Counted from the first letter of the stretch, positions 26,088 to 35,984 are shown. The stretch: 64,000 nt of DNA from JAEUOS01 sp965279115 (GCA_965279115.1 OZ257137.1:5580001-5644000), one strand, 5' to 3'. Program-made: numbers and translations. The notes: a model not told the origin generated them from the sequence alone.

Positions 26088-26119
26088 GAAAAGAAAAAAG
26101 GCAGCTCGGGCTGCCTTTG
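26088..26119 (-). terminator. Rho-independent terminator downstream of 6S RNA
   Basis: Read on the minus strand, a 9-bp stem AAAGGCAGC/GCTGCCTTT with a 4-nt loop is followed by a T-rich run (TTTTTTCTTTTCC). It ends the transcript coming through zapB, zapA and 6S RNA and separates it from the EVE gene. Confidence 0.85.
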
Positions 26120-26164
26120 ACACGTCACAGAAACTCCCGGAGGAGCCATCCACCACCATCAAGC

Positions 26165-26376
26165 TGGTTCCCCGCAATGCGGCCAGGCCCTCATCCTGAA
26201 CCGGTGGTTCAGGTCGGCTGCCTCATGAAGATCACATCAGGGTCTTGAGCGGGCGACAGGGAGCTTTCGCTATGAAGCCTGACAAGACACACAACAGCAA
26301 TCGATTCGTCAGCAGCCATGCTTTTCAGCTTATTGGTTCAAGGAATTTAAGACCTCAACCAACACCGCAGGGAATT
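26165..26376 (-). ncRNA. ssrS: 6S RNA
   Basis: Located between zapA and the EVE gene, the standard place for ssrS. The ends pair into the closing stem (TTCCCTGCGGTG near 26375 with CGCATTGCGGGGAA near 26167, including G-U pairs). Near the 3' end, a CCTGAACC/GGTTCAGG hairpin followed by GGGCCTGGCCGC matches the conserved terminal part of proteobacterial 6S RNA. It mimics an open promoter and binds sigma-70 RNA polymerase in stationary phase. Ends are approximate. Confidence 0.75.
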
Positions 26377-26442
26377 CGTCTTAAGCCAGGCGCAGGCCCT
26401 CGCTTAAGACTACTCGCCAATACATGCGCAATGACCTGATGA

Positions 26443-26763
26443 TCAGAACAACTTTTCCTGCGTCGCCAGCGCTTCATCCACCAGCGAATTCATTGAATTC
26501 ATTCTACGCTTGTATTCAGCGATGTCAAACCCGGCCCCGGTCTTCGCCGCGAGCAATTCATGGGTAATGTTGAGCGCGGCCATTACGGCAATTCGATCCG
26601 CACCGGCGATCTTGCCGGCTTCCTTGATCTCGCGCATTTTCTGGTCGAGATAGGCGACCGACGCCATGAGGTTTTCGCGCTCGTCGTCAGGACAGGCAAC
26701 GCGATACTGTCGCTCCAGAATCGTGACCTCGACGTTCTTGACCGATGATTTTGCCGTAGCCAT
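26443..26763 (-). CDS. zapA: Cell division protein ZapA
   Basis: 106 residues: an N-terminal beta-rich ZapA domain (VEVTILERQYRVACPDDERENLMASVAYLDQKMREIKEAGKIAGADRIAVMAALNITHELL) and a C-terminal coiled coil. It crosslinks FtsZ filaments at the Z ring. The partner coiled-coil gene lies directly upstream and 6S RNA downstream, the conserved zapB-like/zapA/ssrS unit. Confidence 0.93.
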   Translation of the reverse strand: MATAKSSVKNVEVTILERQYRVACPDDERENLMASVAYLDQKMREIKEAGKIAGADRIAVMAALNITHELLAAKTGAGFDIAEYKRRMNSMNSLVDEALATQEKLF

Positions 26764-26769
26764 GCGGGT

Positions 26770-26973
26770 TTACGCGTCCTCGGTTGTGTTGGGCAGCCGG
26801 GCTATGACCGCCTCGATACGCGAACGCGCCGCAGCGAGTTTCTCGCCAAGCGCGCGGTTCTCGGTTTCGAGCCGGGCCCCTTGCAGGCGCAGTTCGCGAT
26901 TTTCTTCCTTGATCTGCTTGTGCATGGCGACCAGTTGGGTCAGCTTTTGCTCCAGGTTTTCAAACTCGGTCAT
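26770..26973 (-). CDS. ZapB-like coiled-coil protein (TIGR02449 type)
   Basis: 67 residues from ATG 26973 (a TTG two codons upstream is possible). Almost the whole protein is one coiled coil (FENLEQKLTQLVAMHKQIKEENRELRLQGARLETENRALGEKLAAARSRIEAVIARLP). Proteins of this type precede zapA in betaproteobacteria and probably act with it at the division ring, like ZapB. 6 bp before zapA. Confidence 0.8.
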   Translation of the reverse strand: MTEFENLEQKLTQLVAMHKQIKEENRELRLQGARLETENRALGEKLAAARSRIEAVIARLPNTTEDA

Positions 26974-27089
26974 GGGCAAGATGTTGGGCGAAAAGGACCA
27001 TCAAGTCAAGGCCAGGTGCGCCGTCGACTGGCCTGCGCCCTGATCCGCCCGCGCACTGGCCTGGAGAGGTGCATCGGGGGAGGACTCGA

Positions 27090-27977
27090 CTAACGGAACG
27101 GGCGCAGTGCGTCGCATGCCTGGGCGACGCCTTCGAGTATCCGCGAGGTGGGGCGCGCAAGCCTGTCCGGGTCGATTACAACGATCGCACCGGCCCGCGC
27201 CGCGCGCAGGTGCGGGTAGCGATTCCATTGCTGCTTCCAGGCCGCTGCCTGGGACGGATTGGCTAGCAGGATGATGGACTGGGGGTCGGTGGCGATCACG
27301 GCCTCGCTCCCGGGCGACGGCGTCAACCCTTTTTCGGCGGCGAAAACATTGCGAATCCCGCAAAGCTGAAGCGCACTCGAGATCAGGTGAAGGCCGTTGA
27401 CCGTCATGAGCGGTCGATCCCATATCTGCAAATAGGCCGAGATGCTTCGCACGCCCTGATACTGGCCCGCTATCCTGCGCGCAGCATCACGCATTGCGCT
27501 TGCCTGATTGTCGGCCACGTCGGTGGTTCCGGCCAGCCGCCCCAGCGCCACAAGCGTACTGACTATCGTATCAATGGAGTTCGGGTCGGCAAGAAACACC
27601 GGGACTCCAAGGGCGCGCAGGCCCGACATCTGGCGCTGCGCGGCGCCGTACGGCCAGGCGACCACCAGGTCGGGGCGCAAGGTCGCGACTTGCTCCAGGC
27701 TGATTGCCGTGCTGTTGCCGACTCTCGGGATCGACTTCGCCGCCGGCGGGAAATCGCTCGCATCATCCGCACCCGCTATTTTTTCACCTGCGCCGGCCTC
27801 GAACAGCAGTTCGGTGATGCCGGGGGCAAGACTGACAATCCGCTGCGCAGGGGCGTTCAGCCGTACGCGGTTGCCGCGGCTGTCAATTGCTTCGACCAGG
27901 TCATGTGGCACGGCCGCTGTTGTGGCGGCGAGCGCGAGCAGTGCCGCCATGCCGCGCTGGATGCCCGGGGTGCTCAC
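27090..27977 (-). CDS. Periplasmic cobalamin/ferrichrome-type binding protein (BtuF-like)
   Basis: 295 residues with a signal peptide (MAALLALAATTAAVP). The class III binding-protein fold is indicated by AQRIVSLAPGITELLFEAGAGEKIAGADDASDFP, LRPDLVVAWPYG, ISAYLQIWDRPLMTVNGLHLISSALQLCGIRNVFA and a C-terminal ILEGVAQACDALRPF. It resembles BtuF-like vitamin B12 binders, but no transporter or B12 riboswitch is visible nearby. GTG start overlaps the stop of the sensor kinase gene (GTGA). Confidence 0.8.
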   Translation of the reverse strand: MSTPGIQRGMAALLALAATTAAVPHDLVEAIDSRGNRVRLNAPAQRIVSLAPGITELLFEAGAGEKIAGADDASDFPPAAKSIPRVGNSTAISLEQVATLRPDLVVAWPYGAAQRQMSGLRALGVPVFLADPNSIDTIVSTLVALGRLAGTTDVADNQASAMRDAARRIAGQYQGVRSISAYLQIWDRPLMTVNGLHLISSALQLCGIRNVFAAEKGLTPSPGSEAVIATDPQSIILLANPSQAAAWKQQWNRYPHLRAARAGAIVVIDPDRLARPTSRILEGVAQACDALRPFR

Positions 27978-30163
27978 GTCGCCTGGCCCGTAGCGGTTCC
28001 ACCGAGGTGAAACCGGAAACTCGCGCCTTCACCCGGTTTGGCCGTTGCTTCGATGCGACCCCCGTGCCTTTCCACCAGGCGTTTGACTATTGCCAGCCCG
28101 ACGCCGGTGCCGCCAAAGTCCGCCGCCGCGTGCATGCGCTGGAACATGCCGAAAAGCCGGTCGGCATATCGCATGTCGAACCCGACGCCGTTGTCACTGA
28201 TGCGGAACCACTTGACACCGTCTTCTTCCACGGTATCGATGATGACTGTCGCGTCGGCGTTTTGCGACGAATACTTGAAGGCGTTGCCCAGAAGGTTTTG
28301 CAGGATCTGTCGCAGCATCGCCACGTCGGCGCTTGCCTGTCCCAGCGGCAGTACGCGGCATTTCGTGCCAGGGTAGGCTTGCCGGAGCGCGACAAGTACC
28401 TCCAGGACCAGGGCGCCGACGTCGACGTCCTCCCGCTTGCGGTCAATCCGTGTGATGCGCGAGTACTCGAGGACGTCATCGATCAGGTCGCCCATCCTTT
28501 CGGCGTTCGAGCCGATCCGGTCGAGCAGGCCTGTCCCCTCCGGGCTGAGGCGCTCCGCCTCGTCTTCGCGCAGGAGGCTGGCGAAGCCGGTGATCGCACG
28601 AAGTGGCGCGCGCAGGTCGTGGGAAACCGAATAGGCGAAGGATTCAAGTTCGCGGTTGACCTGCGAAAGTTCGGATGTTCGTTCGGCAACCCGGCGTTCC
28701 AGCGTATCTGTCAGGGCCTTGAGGGCCTGTTCTGCAGCGCGCGCCGCGGACACGTCGGCGATCACCAGCAATACACCGTTGCCTGTGTCCAGGGCCACCG
28801 GCAAAGCAGTAATGCGAAGCCACGCGCCGGAACCGTCGGTGCGCTCCACGCGGGCGATCACATCCCGCACCACCTCGCCGGTGCGGCGTGCCCGGCTGCT
28901 GGGGCGTTCCTCGGGGAGGATTGGGGCGCCGGATTCATCAAACAATCTGAATGATTCGGCGGCCGGTCCTCTCGCCAGCAGCGATGGGAAATCCGCGCCG
29001 TAAATCACCTTTGCCGCAGGGTTGACCGTCAGGAGCTCGCCATCCGCGCTGATGAGCATGACGGCTTCGGCCAGCGCGTCGACCACGGTCCTGTAACGTC
29101 CTTCGCTCATGCGCAGGGCCCTGAGGGTTTCGCGCTCACGGGTAATGTCAACAAACGTCACCACGGCCCCATGCGCTGCGCCTGCCTGGCCGGGGATCGG
29201 CGCCGCGCTGGTGCGCAACCATACGGTCGACGCATCCGGCCGCAACATGCCGACAATTTCACCTTCGACCGCCTCGCCGGTGCGCAGGACAGTCCAAAGC
29301 GGCCGAGCATCGCTTTCCATGCAACTGCCGTCCTCGCGAATGGTTTGCCAGGCCGGATCCATGGGGCGGCGGGTGAACATCTGGTCGTGGGTCAGGCCCA
29401 GCATGGCGAGCGCGCGCGCGTTGCAAGCGACGATCGTTCCGTCGGATGCGTGCTGAATGAGGCCGGCGCTCATGTGATCGATAACCGAGCGATAACGAGC
29501 CTCGCTCTCACGCAAGGCCTCATCGGCCGCGCGGCGTTGCGAGATCTCCTGCGTGAGCGAAATGAAATACGCAGGGTTGCCCGCGGCATCCCGCGCTAGG
29601 GCGGAATACAGTTCGATCCAGACCAGGCTGCCGTCCTTGCGGACATAGCGCTTCTCCACAGTGAAGCGGTCACCCTTGCCCTCGATTGCATCGGCCATCA
29701 GGTCCAGGCTCAGGCTGCGATCCTCGGCAGGTGTCAGATCCTGGCCTGACATGCCCAGCAACTCGGCTTCCGAGTACCCGGTGATGGCACAAAAGGCCGG
29801 ATTTGCGCGGAGAAAGCGCCCATCGAGCGCCACTTCCGTGAACCCCATGTTCGCAAGCTCGAACATCGCGTCCGCGCGTTGGCGAGCCTCTACAGGCCTG
29901 CTCTGCGGCGTATCGATCAACGCAGGGTCCGCATTTCGATGGCGCAGCAGCCAGTACAGGGTCGCGGAAGCGATGCCGACGTATGCGATGGTCCAAGGCC
30001 AGAACGCGACATGAAAGCCGCCACCTGGCTCAGGGCGCCAGAGGCCCGGGATCGCAGCGAGTGCCGAAAAATAGATGAGACTGCACACCGCAAAGCCGAT
30101 CGCGATGGCGCCGGCCGGCGTGTTCCCTTTCCTTTTTTCGGGAATCGGTGCTGCGGGCATCAT
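27974..30163 (-). CDS. Multi-PAS sensor histidine kinase
   Basis: About 729 residues from the ATG at 30163 (an upstream in-frame start at 30256 adds 31 residues). Two membrane helices (AIGFAVCSLIYFSALAAIPGLW and WPWTIAYVGIASATLYWLL) are followed by three PAS/PAC modules, with GYSEAELLGMSGQDLTP in the first and YRTVVDALAEAVMLISADGEL in the third. HisKA comes next (SFAYSVSHDLRAPLRAITGFASLLRED, phospho-His), then HATPase_c (LLGNAFKYSS, ISDNGVGFD, GGTGVGLAIVKRLVERHGG). It ends overlapping the BtuF-like gene. No response regulator is adjacent, so its output partner is unknown. Confidence 0.88.
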   Translation of the reverse strand: MMPAAPIPEKRKGNTPAGAIAIGFAVCSLIYFSALAAIPGLWRPEPGGGFHVAFWPWTIAYVGIASATLYWLLRHRNADPALIDTPQSRPVEARQRADAMFELANMGFTEVALDGRFLRANPAFCAITGYSEAELLGMSGQDLTPAEDRSLSLDLMADAIEGKGDRFTVEKRYVRKDGSLVWIELYSALARDAAGNPAYFISLTQEISQRRAADEALRESEARYRSVIDHMSAGLIQHASDGTIVACNARALAMLGLTHDQMFTRRPMDPAWQTIREDGSCMESDARPLWTVLRTGEAVEGEIVGMLRPDASTVWLRTSAAPIPGQAGAAHGAVVTFVDITRERETLRALRMSEGRYRTVVDALAEAVMLISADGELLTVNPAAKVIYGADFPSLLARGPAAESFRLFDESGAPILPEERPSSRARRTGEVVRDVIARVERTDGSGAWLRITALPVALDTGNGVLLVIADVSAARAAEQALKALTDTLERRVAERTSELSQVNRELESFAYSVSHDLRAPLRAITGFASLLREDEAERLSPEGTGLLDRIGSNAERMGDLIDDVLEYSRITRIDRKREDVDVGALVLEVLVALRQAYPGTKCRVLPLGQASADVAMLRQILQNLLGNAFKYSSQNADATVIIDTVEEDGVKWFRISDNGVGFDMRYADRLFGMFQRMHAAADFGGTGVGLAIVKRLVERHGGRIEATAKPGEGASFRFHLGGTATGQAT

Positions 30164-30258
30164 GCAATTTCGGTCGGTGAGGGCATGGACTGATCGAAGG
30201 TGATCGTGCCGGGACGGAGAAATAGGATAATCGAGTTTTCCGTCCGTGACGTGCACCG

Positions 30259-30723
30259 ATGCTGATCACCCAAGCCATGCTTTCCGCTCTCTCCCGCGAA
30301 GCCCAGGATAGTCCGCGGAGGCGCAAGAACCGAAATTTTCATGCCGACAACAGCGCGCCGGCGAATCGCCTGCTCAATGCACTGGAACCCGACTCCTATG
30401 TCAGGCCGCATTGTCACCTTGCTTCGAGCAAGGACGAAACCATCGTGGCCGTGCGCGGCAGGTTTGGCGTGGTGATGTTCGATGCAGCAGGGGAAGTGAC
30501 CGGGCAAGCGGTGATCGCTCCGTCAGGGGATTGCGTGGGTGTCGATATCGCCCACGGCACGTTCCATTCGATCGTCGCCCTGGATTCCGGGTCGGTGTTC
30601 TTTGAAGCCAAGGCCGGACCCTACGTTCCCATCACGGCCACCGAGTTGGCGCCCTGGGCGCCGCCCGAAGGAGAACCGGCGGCAGTGGAATATCTCGGAA
30701 GATTGCGCGCGCTGTTTGCGTGA
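30259..30723 (+). CDS. WbuC family cupin-fold metalloprotein
   Basis: 154 residues. The conserved SPRRRKNRNFH start, LEPDSYVRPHCHLASSKDETIVAVRGRFGVVMFD (cupin metal-binding His residues) and VDIAHGTFHSIVALDSGSVFFEAKAGPY match the WbuC family. Members sit in O-antigen or sugar-modification loci or stand alone; the reaction is unknown. It is divergent from the kinase gene, which starts 95 bp away, and convergent with the SulP gene. Confidence 0.85.
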   Translation: MLITQAMLSALSREAQDSPRRRKNRNFHADNSAPANRLLNALEPDSYVRPHCHLASSKDETIVAVRGRFGVVMFDAAGEVTGQAVIAPSGDCVGVDIAHGTFHSIVALDSGSVFFEAKAGPYVPITATELAPWAPPEGEPAAVEYLGRLRALFA

Positions 30724-30773
30724 CGGGTGCCTGCCGCCATTGGCGCGACCTTCGAGACTGTGGGGCGTTCGCA

Positions 30774-32471
30774 CTACCGCACGGGCGAGGCAGGCGCGGC
30801 CACGATTCTGGATGCGAGCGCCATCGCGGCCGGAATGTCCGGCAGCAGGTTCTCCGCGCCCAACTCCTCGGCGAAGCCGGCGCGCTGCATGAGCGAACGC
30901 GGCTGATCGTTCACGTCGCACATGAGCAGGGTGCAACCGCGGCGTGACAGGCTCTTGCGCAGTACATCCAGGGTTTCAAGACCGGTAGTGTCGATATTGA
31001 TCACATGGTGCAGGTCCAGCACCATGACCTTGGCATGCGCATCTTCGGGTTTCATTTCAAGCAAGGCCTCCAGCTTGCCAACGGAACCGAAGAAAAGCGA
31101 CCCGAACAGCCGATAGCCGCATACGCCAGCGGGAATTTCCGAACCGGCCGGCAGGGTTTCGGGCAGGATCGCCTCGACACTGGTGAGGCTCGATATGCGA
31201 TAGATGAAAAAAAGGCAGGCCAGCACCAGCCCGACCTCCACTGCAACGGTCAGGTCCAGCACCACCGTGAGCAGGAATGTCGACACCATCGTGACGCGGT
31301 AGGGCATCGAAAACTGCTTCAGTCGCGGAAATTCGCTCCATTCGCCCATGTTGTAGGCGACAAACAGGAGAATCGCCGCCAGGACCGCGAGCGGAACATG
31401 CTTGGCGACCGGCGCCGCGACCAGGATGATGGCCAGCAGTACCAGGGCATGGATGATGCCGGCAACCGGGGAAGATGCGCCCGAGCGCACATTGGTGGTG
31501 GTGCGCGCGATCGTGCCGGTGGCGGGAATGCATCCGAAGAACGGGCCCAGGAAATTTGCCACCCCCTGGGCCATCAGCTCCTGGTTCGGATCATGACGGT
31601 CGTCGATCATGCCGTCGGCAACGCGGGCGCACAGAAGGGATTCGATCGCGCCGAGCAGCGCGATGGTGATGGTCGGCACCGCCAGGTTGCGTGCCGACTC
31701 CCAGTTGAATTCGGGCAATGAAAACGCGGGCAGCGCTTGCGGGATGCCGCCGAACTTTGAGCCGATGGTTTCCACCGGCAGCTGCAGCAAGGCGGTTGCA
31801 AGTGTGGCCAGGGTGAGTGCGACGATGGTGCCGGGAAGGCGCGTCAGCGCACTCAAACGTCCCGGCAGGCGCCCGACCAGGCGCGGCCAGATGATGATGA
31901 CGGCCAGCGAGGCCAGGCCCAACGCTATGGTGCGCGGATCGACCGTGTGCGCATGCGACCAAAGGGTATGGATGAGCGCGAAAAACTCGGCGGGAATCTT
32001 GCCCTCGATCCGCAATCCCAGAAAGTCCTTCACCTGCGAAAGCGCGATCAGGACCGCGATGCCGTTGGTGAACCCGATGATGATGGATACCGGGATGAAG
32101 CGGATCAGTGATCCCACCCGGGTGAGGCCCATGGCAAATAGCAGGACACCCGCCATGATCGTCGAGAGCAGCAGGTTGGCCAGCCCGTACTTGGCGATGA
32201 TCCCGTAGACAATCACGATGAACGCACCGGCGGGACCGCCGATCTGCACGCGCGATCCGCCCAGCGCGGAAATCACGAGACCGGCAATGATGGCGGTGAA
32301 TATCCCCGCTTCAGGCTTGACGCCCGATGCGATCGCGAACGCCATCGCCAGCGGCAGGGCGACGATGCCGACGGTGATGCCGGCGATCAGGTCGTTGGTG
32401 AACTGGCCGCCGTCGTAGCTGCGGAGGCTTTTTAGGAGGTAGGGCTTGAAGGGCTGTAAGGGCAGGGCCAT
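30774..32471 (-). CDS. SulP family anion transporter with STAS domain
   Basis: 565 residues from ATG 32471 (MALPLQPFKPYLLKSL). The membrane domain has the SulP entry LIAGITVGIVALPLAMAFAIASGVKPEAGIFTAIIAGLVISALGGSRVQIGGPAGAFIVIVYGI. The C-terminal STAS domain (about residues 435-560) has KVMVLDLHHVINIDTTGLETL. These secondary transporters carry sulfate, bicarbonate or dicarboxylates; QIGGPAGAF is common to most members, so the substrate is unresolved. Longer upstream starts look unlikely. Confidence 0.9.
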   Translation of the reverse strand: MALPLQPFKPYLLKSLRSYDGGQFTNDLIAGITVGIVALPLAMAFAIASGVKPEAGIFTAIIAGLVISALGGSRVQIGGPAGAFIVIVYGIIAKYGLANLLLSTIMAGVLLFAMGLTRVGSLIRFIPVSIIIGFTNGIAVLIALSQVKDFLGLRIEGKIPAEFFALIHTLWSHAHTVDPRTIALGLASLAVIIIWPRLVGRLPGRLSALTRLPGTIVALTLATLATALLQLPVETIGSKFGGIPQALPAFSLPEFNWESARNLAVPTITIALLGAIESLLCARVADGMIDDRHDPNQELMAQGVANFLGPFFGCIPATGTIARTTTNVRSGASSPVAGIIHALVLLAIILVAAPVAKHVPLAVLAAILLFVAYNMGEWSEFPRLKQFSMPYRVTMVSTFLLTVVLDLTVAVEVGLVLACLFFIYRISSLTSVEAILPETLPAGSEIPAGVCGYRLFGSLFFGSVGKLEALLEMKPEDAHAKVMVLDLHHVINIDTTGLETLDVLRKSLSRRGCTLLMCDVNDQPRSLMQRAGFAEELGAENLLPDIPAAMALASRIVAAPASPVR

Positions 32472-32648
32472 GGCGGGTATCCGTTGAGAACCGGTGCGCC
32501 GTTCCGGGGGATCGGGCGCGATGGCGTCAGCGGAGGTCCGCAATGATGGAGGCGCGCGATATAGCGCCGCCGCCGCGAAATGCAGCAGGGCATCATGCAG
32601 GCAAGGCGCGCGCTCAGCATGCCGGACCGAGGCAGATGACCCGTTCGA

Positions 32649-34739
32649 TCACTTGACGCGCATGCCCGGCACGGCGCCGGTGTGGGGTTCCAGCAGGAAC
32701 AGGCCCGGATGCTTGCCGGCGCCATCACTGGCTGCCAGCACCATGCCTTCGGACAAGCCGAACTTCATCTTGCGCGGCGCCAGGTTGGCCACCATCACCG
32801 TCAGTTTGCCGACCAGGTCTTGCGGTTTGTAGGCGGATTTGATGCCTGCGAATACATTGCGCGTGGCGGTTTCGCCGATATCCAGGGTCAATTGCACCAG
32901 CTTGTCCGCCCCTTCGACAGGTTTCGCATCGACAATGCGCGCGATTCGCAGATCGACCTTCGTGAAGTCATCAATGCTGATCGGGCCGGCGGGCGTGGCT
33001 TCGGCTTCCTTGGGCGGCGTTCTGGCGGCGGTCGGTGCTTGTGCTGCAGGCTTGGACGGTGGGGCAGGCGACGCAGGAAGGTCGAAAAGCGCATCCAGTG
33101 ATTTCGGATCCACGCGCGTCATCAGGTGCTCGTACTTGCCGATGGTGTGCCCGGCACCAAGCGGCACGCCGGCGTTGACGAAGTCCAGCGGTGCGCATTG
33201 CAGGAAAGCCTCGGCGCGCTCTGCGAGCCGCGGCAGGATGGGCTTGAGGCAGGCGGTGATGACGCGGAACGCCTCGATCGATTCGGTGCATACCTCGCGC
33301 GCCAGGGCATCCTTGCCATCCTTGACAAGCTGCCACGGCGCGGCGCGGTCGAACTTCTGGTTGACGTCGTCGGCATAAGCCATGATGTCCCGGATCGCGC
33401 GGCCAAACTCGCGCTCTTCGAAACTTTTCGCCACGCCCGCAAGCAAGTTGGCCACCTGCGAATCGGCAGTGAAAGTCGAGCCCGCAAGCTTGCCGTCGGC
33501 GAGGAAACGCGAAGCCCGGCTGGCGATATTGACGTACTTGCCGACCAGGTCGCTGTTGACGCGGGCGACGAAGTCGTCGGGGTTGAAATCGACGTCTTCG
33601 ACATTGGCGTTGAGCTTGGCCGCGATGTAGTAGCGCAGCCACTCGGGATTCATGCCGATATCCAGATAGCGCAGCGGCGAAATGCCGGTGCCGCGCGACT
33701 TGCTCATCTTTTCGCCGGAAACGGTGATGAAGCCGTGGACGTAGACGTTGTCCGGCACCTTGTAGGGCTTGCCTGCGAAGTGCAGCATCGCAGGCCAGAA
33801 CAGCGTGTGGAAGTAGATGATGTCCTTGCCGATGAAATGGATCTGTTCCGTGTCGTCCGCGGCCATGAATTCGGCGAAGCTGCGTGACTCACCGCGTGCC
33901 TTGGCCTTGCCGCTGTCGAAATAATTCTTCAGGCTGGCCAGGTAGCCGATCGGCGCGTCGAGCCACACGTAGAAATACTTGCCTGGCGCATCGGGGATCT
34001 CGATACCGAAGTAAGGCGCGTCGCGCGAAATGTCCCAGTCGCCCAGCGCGCGGTCGCCTTCGCCCTCAAGCCACTCGCGCGCCTTGTTGGCCACCTGTGG
34101 CTGCAGGCGCCCGTCAAGCGCCCACCGGCGCAGGAACTCCACGCACTTCGGGTCCGACAGGCGGAAGAAATGGTGCTCCGACGACTTGAGCACCGGCGTC
34201 GCGCCCGAGAGCGTCGAATAGGGGTTTTTCAAGTCGGTGGGGGAGTAGACCGCTCCGCATACCTCGCAGGCATCGCCGTACTGGTCCTTGGCACCGCATT
34301 TCGGGCACTCGCCCTTGATATACCGGTCGGCCAGGAACATGCTCTTGACCGGATCGTAGAACTGCTCGATCGACTTGGTATAAGTCAGCTTGGCGTTGTC
34401 GCGCAGGCGACGGTAAATGTCCTGCGAAAGCTCGGTGTTTTCGGGCGAATCGGTCGAATGCCAGTGGTCGAAGGCGATATGAAAACCTTCAAGGTACTTC
34501 GGCCGCTCGGCGGCGATGCGTCCCACCAGCTCGCGCGGCGTGATGCCCTCGGACTCCGCCTTGAGCATGATCGGCGCGCCATGCGCGTCATCGGCACAGA
34601 CAAAATGCACCTGGTTGCCGCGCATGCGCTGGAACCGTACCCAGATATCGGCCTGGATGTATTCCATGATGTGGCCGATATGGAACGAACCGTTGGCGTA
34701 CGGCAAAGCAGTGGTGACAAACAGGCGCCGCAGGGTCAT
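32649..34739 (-). CDS. metG: Methionyl-tRNA synthetase
   Basis: 696 residues, class I synthetase charging tRNA-Met. HIGH motif (FHIGH, residues about 19-23), zinc knuckle CPKCGAKDQYGDACEVCG near residue 145, KMSKS motif (GEKMSKSRG) near residue 342, and a C-terminal tRNA-binding/dimerisation domain (DFTKVDLRIARIVDAKPVEGADKL) at about 590-696. It is divergent from apbC with a 150-bp shared upstream region. Confidence 0.97.
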   Translation of the reverse strand: MTLRRLFVTTALPYANGSFHIGHIMEYIQADIWVRFQRMRGNQVHFVCADDAHGAPIMLKAESEGITPRELVGRIAAERPKYLEGFHIAFDHWHSTDSPENTELSQDIYRRLRDNAKLTYTKSIEQFYDPVKSMFLADRYIKGECPKCGAKDQYGDACEVCGAVYSPTDLKNPYSTLSGATPVLKSSEHHFFRLSDPKCVEFLRRWALDGRLQPQVANKAREWLEGEGDRALGDWDISRDAPYFGIEIPDAPGKYFYVWLDAPIGYLASLKNYFDSGKAKARGESRSFAEFMAADDTEQIHFIGKDIIYFHTLFWPAMLHFAGKPYKVPDNVYVHGFITVSGEKMSKSRGTGISPLRYLDIGMNPEWLRYYIAAKLNANVEDVDFNPDDFVARVNSDLVGKYVNIASRASRFLADGKLAGSTFTADSQVANLLAGVAKSFEEREFGRAIRDIMAYADDVNQKFDRAAPWQLVKDGKDALAREVCTESIEAFRVITACLKPILPRLAERAEAFLQCAPLDFVNAGVPLGAGHTIGKYEHLMTRVDPKSLDALFDLPASPAPPSKPAAQAPTAARTPPKEAEATPAGPISIDDFTKVDLRIARIVDAKPVEGADKLVQLTLDIGETATRNVFAGIKSAYKPQDLVGKLTVMVANLAPRKMKFGLSEGMVLAASDGAGKHPGLFLLEPHTGAVPGMRVK

Positions 34740-34892
34740 GGACGAATTCGCGCAAAAGGAAGCATGGAAAACCCTAGATTTTATCAGGGCTTAGCCTGTT
34801 TTCATGTGCATTTGCGCTAGACTTTCGGACTTTGCGCGATTCCGGCGCCAAAACTTCAGCTTTTTCATCTTCAGGAAGCCCCGGTTTACCAC

Positions 34893-35984
34893 ATGGCCAT
34901 TTCCCAGGAACAAGTCCTGACGGCGCTCAAGCGCGTCGTCGATCCCAATACCGGCCGCGATTTCGTGTCCACCAAGGCGGCCCGAAACGTCCGCATCGAA
35001 GGCGCCGATGTCAGTTTGGATATCGAGCTCGGTTATCCGGCAAAGTCGCAGATCGAGCAGTTGCGACGCGAGGTCATCAAGACCATCAAGGCAATCGAAG
35101 GCGTCGGCAATGTCAGCGCCAACCTGACGGTCCGGATTGTTTCGCATGCCGTGCAGCGCGGCGTCAAGCTGTTGCCCAACGTCAAGAACATCATCGCAGT
35201 GGCCTCCGGCAAGGGCGGGGTGGGCAAGAGCACAACCGCGGTCAATCTCGCGCTGGCGCTGGCGGCCGAAGGCGCCTCGGTGGGCATTCTGGATGCCGAC
35301 ATCTACGGGCCGTCGCAGCCGCAGATGCTGGGCATTACCGGGCGGCCGGAGTCGAAGGACGGCAAGACCCTGGAGCCGATGGAAGGGCATGGCGTGCAGG
35401 CGAGCTCGATCGGGTTCATGATCGACGTCGAAACACCGATGGTGTGGCGCGGCCCGATGGTCACGCAGGCGCTCGAGCAACTCCTCAAGGAAACCAATTG
35501 GCGCGAGCTCGACTATCTCGTCGTCGACATGCCGCCGGGGACAGGGGACATCCAACTGACCCTGGCGCAGAAGGTTCCGGTGACCGGGGCCGTGATCGTG
35601 ACCACACCGCAGGACATCGCCTTGCTGGATGCCCGCAAGGGCCTCAAGATGTTCGAGAAGGTGGGAATTCCCATCCTCGGCATCGTCGAGAACATGAGCA
35701 CACACATCTGCTCGAAATGCGGCCACGCCGAGCCGATCTTCGGTGCCGGTGGCGGCGAGCGCATGTCGCAAGACTATGGTGTCGACTTGCTGGGGCAGTT
35801 GCCGCTCGACATCGGCATCCGCCAGCAGGCCGACTCCGGCAAGCCCACGGTAGTGTCCGATCCGGACGGCGAAGTGACCGCGATCTACAAGACAATCGCC
35901 CGCAAGATCGCCGTGAAGATTGCAGAAAGCCTCAAGGACATGTCATCCAAATTCCCGAACATCGTCGTGTCGAAGAACACATGA
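34893..35984 (+). CDS. apbC: Iron-sulfur cluster carrier protein ApbC (Mrp)
   Basis: 363 residues. An N-terminal MIP18-like domain (residues 1-90) precedes the P-loop ATPase: deviant Walker A GKGGVGKST, DADIYGPSQPQMLG, DMPPGTGD, and the C-terminal metal-binding CSKCGHAE. It binds and delivers [4Fe-4S] clusters to apo-proteins. Its stop overlaps the start of the Sel1-repeat gene. The divergent metG/apbC arrangement is common in proteobacteria. Confidence 0.95.
   Translation: MAISQEQVLTALKRVVDPNTGRDFVSTKAARNVRIEGADVSLDIELGYPAKSQIEQLRREVIKTIKAIEGVGNVSANLTVRIVSHAVQRGVKLLPNVKNIIAVASGKGGVGKSTTAVNLALALAAEGASVGILDADIYGPSQPQMLGITGRPESKDGKTLEPMEGHGVQASSIGFMIDVETPMVWRGPMVTQALEQLLKETNWRELDYLVVDMPPGTGDIQLTLAQKVPVTGAVIVTTPQDIALLDARKGLKMFEKVGIPILGIVENMSTHICSKCGHAEPIFGAGGGERMSQDYGVDLLGQLPLDIGIRQQADSGKPTVVSDPDGEVTAIYKTIARKIAVKIAESLKDMSSKFPNIVVSKNT

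Noticed and set aside
27978..28100. Cobalamin riboswitch for the BtuF-like gene
   Set aside because: The region upstream is the coding end of the kinase gene; no B12-box-like sequence seen.
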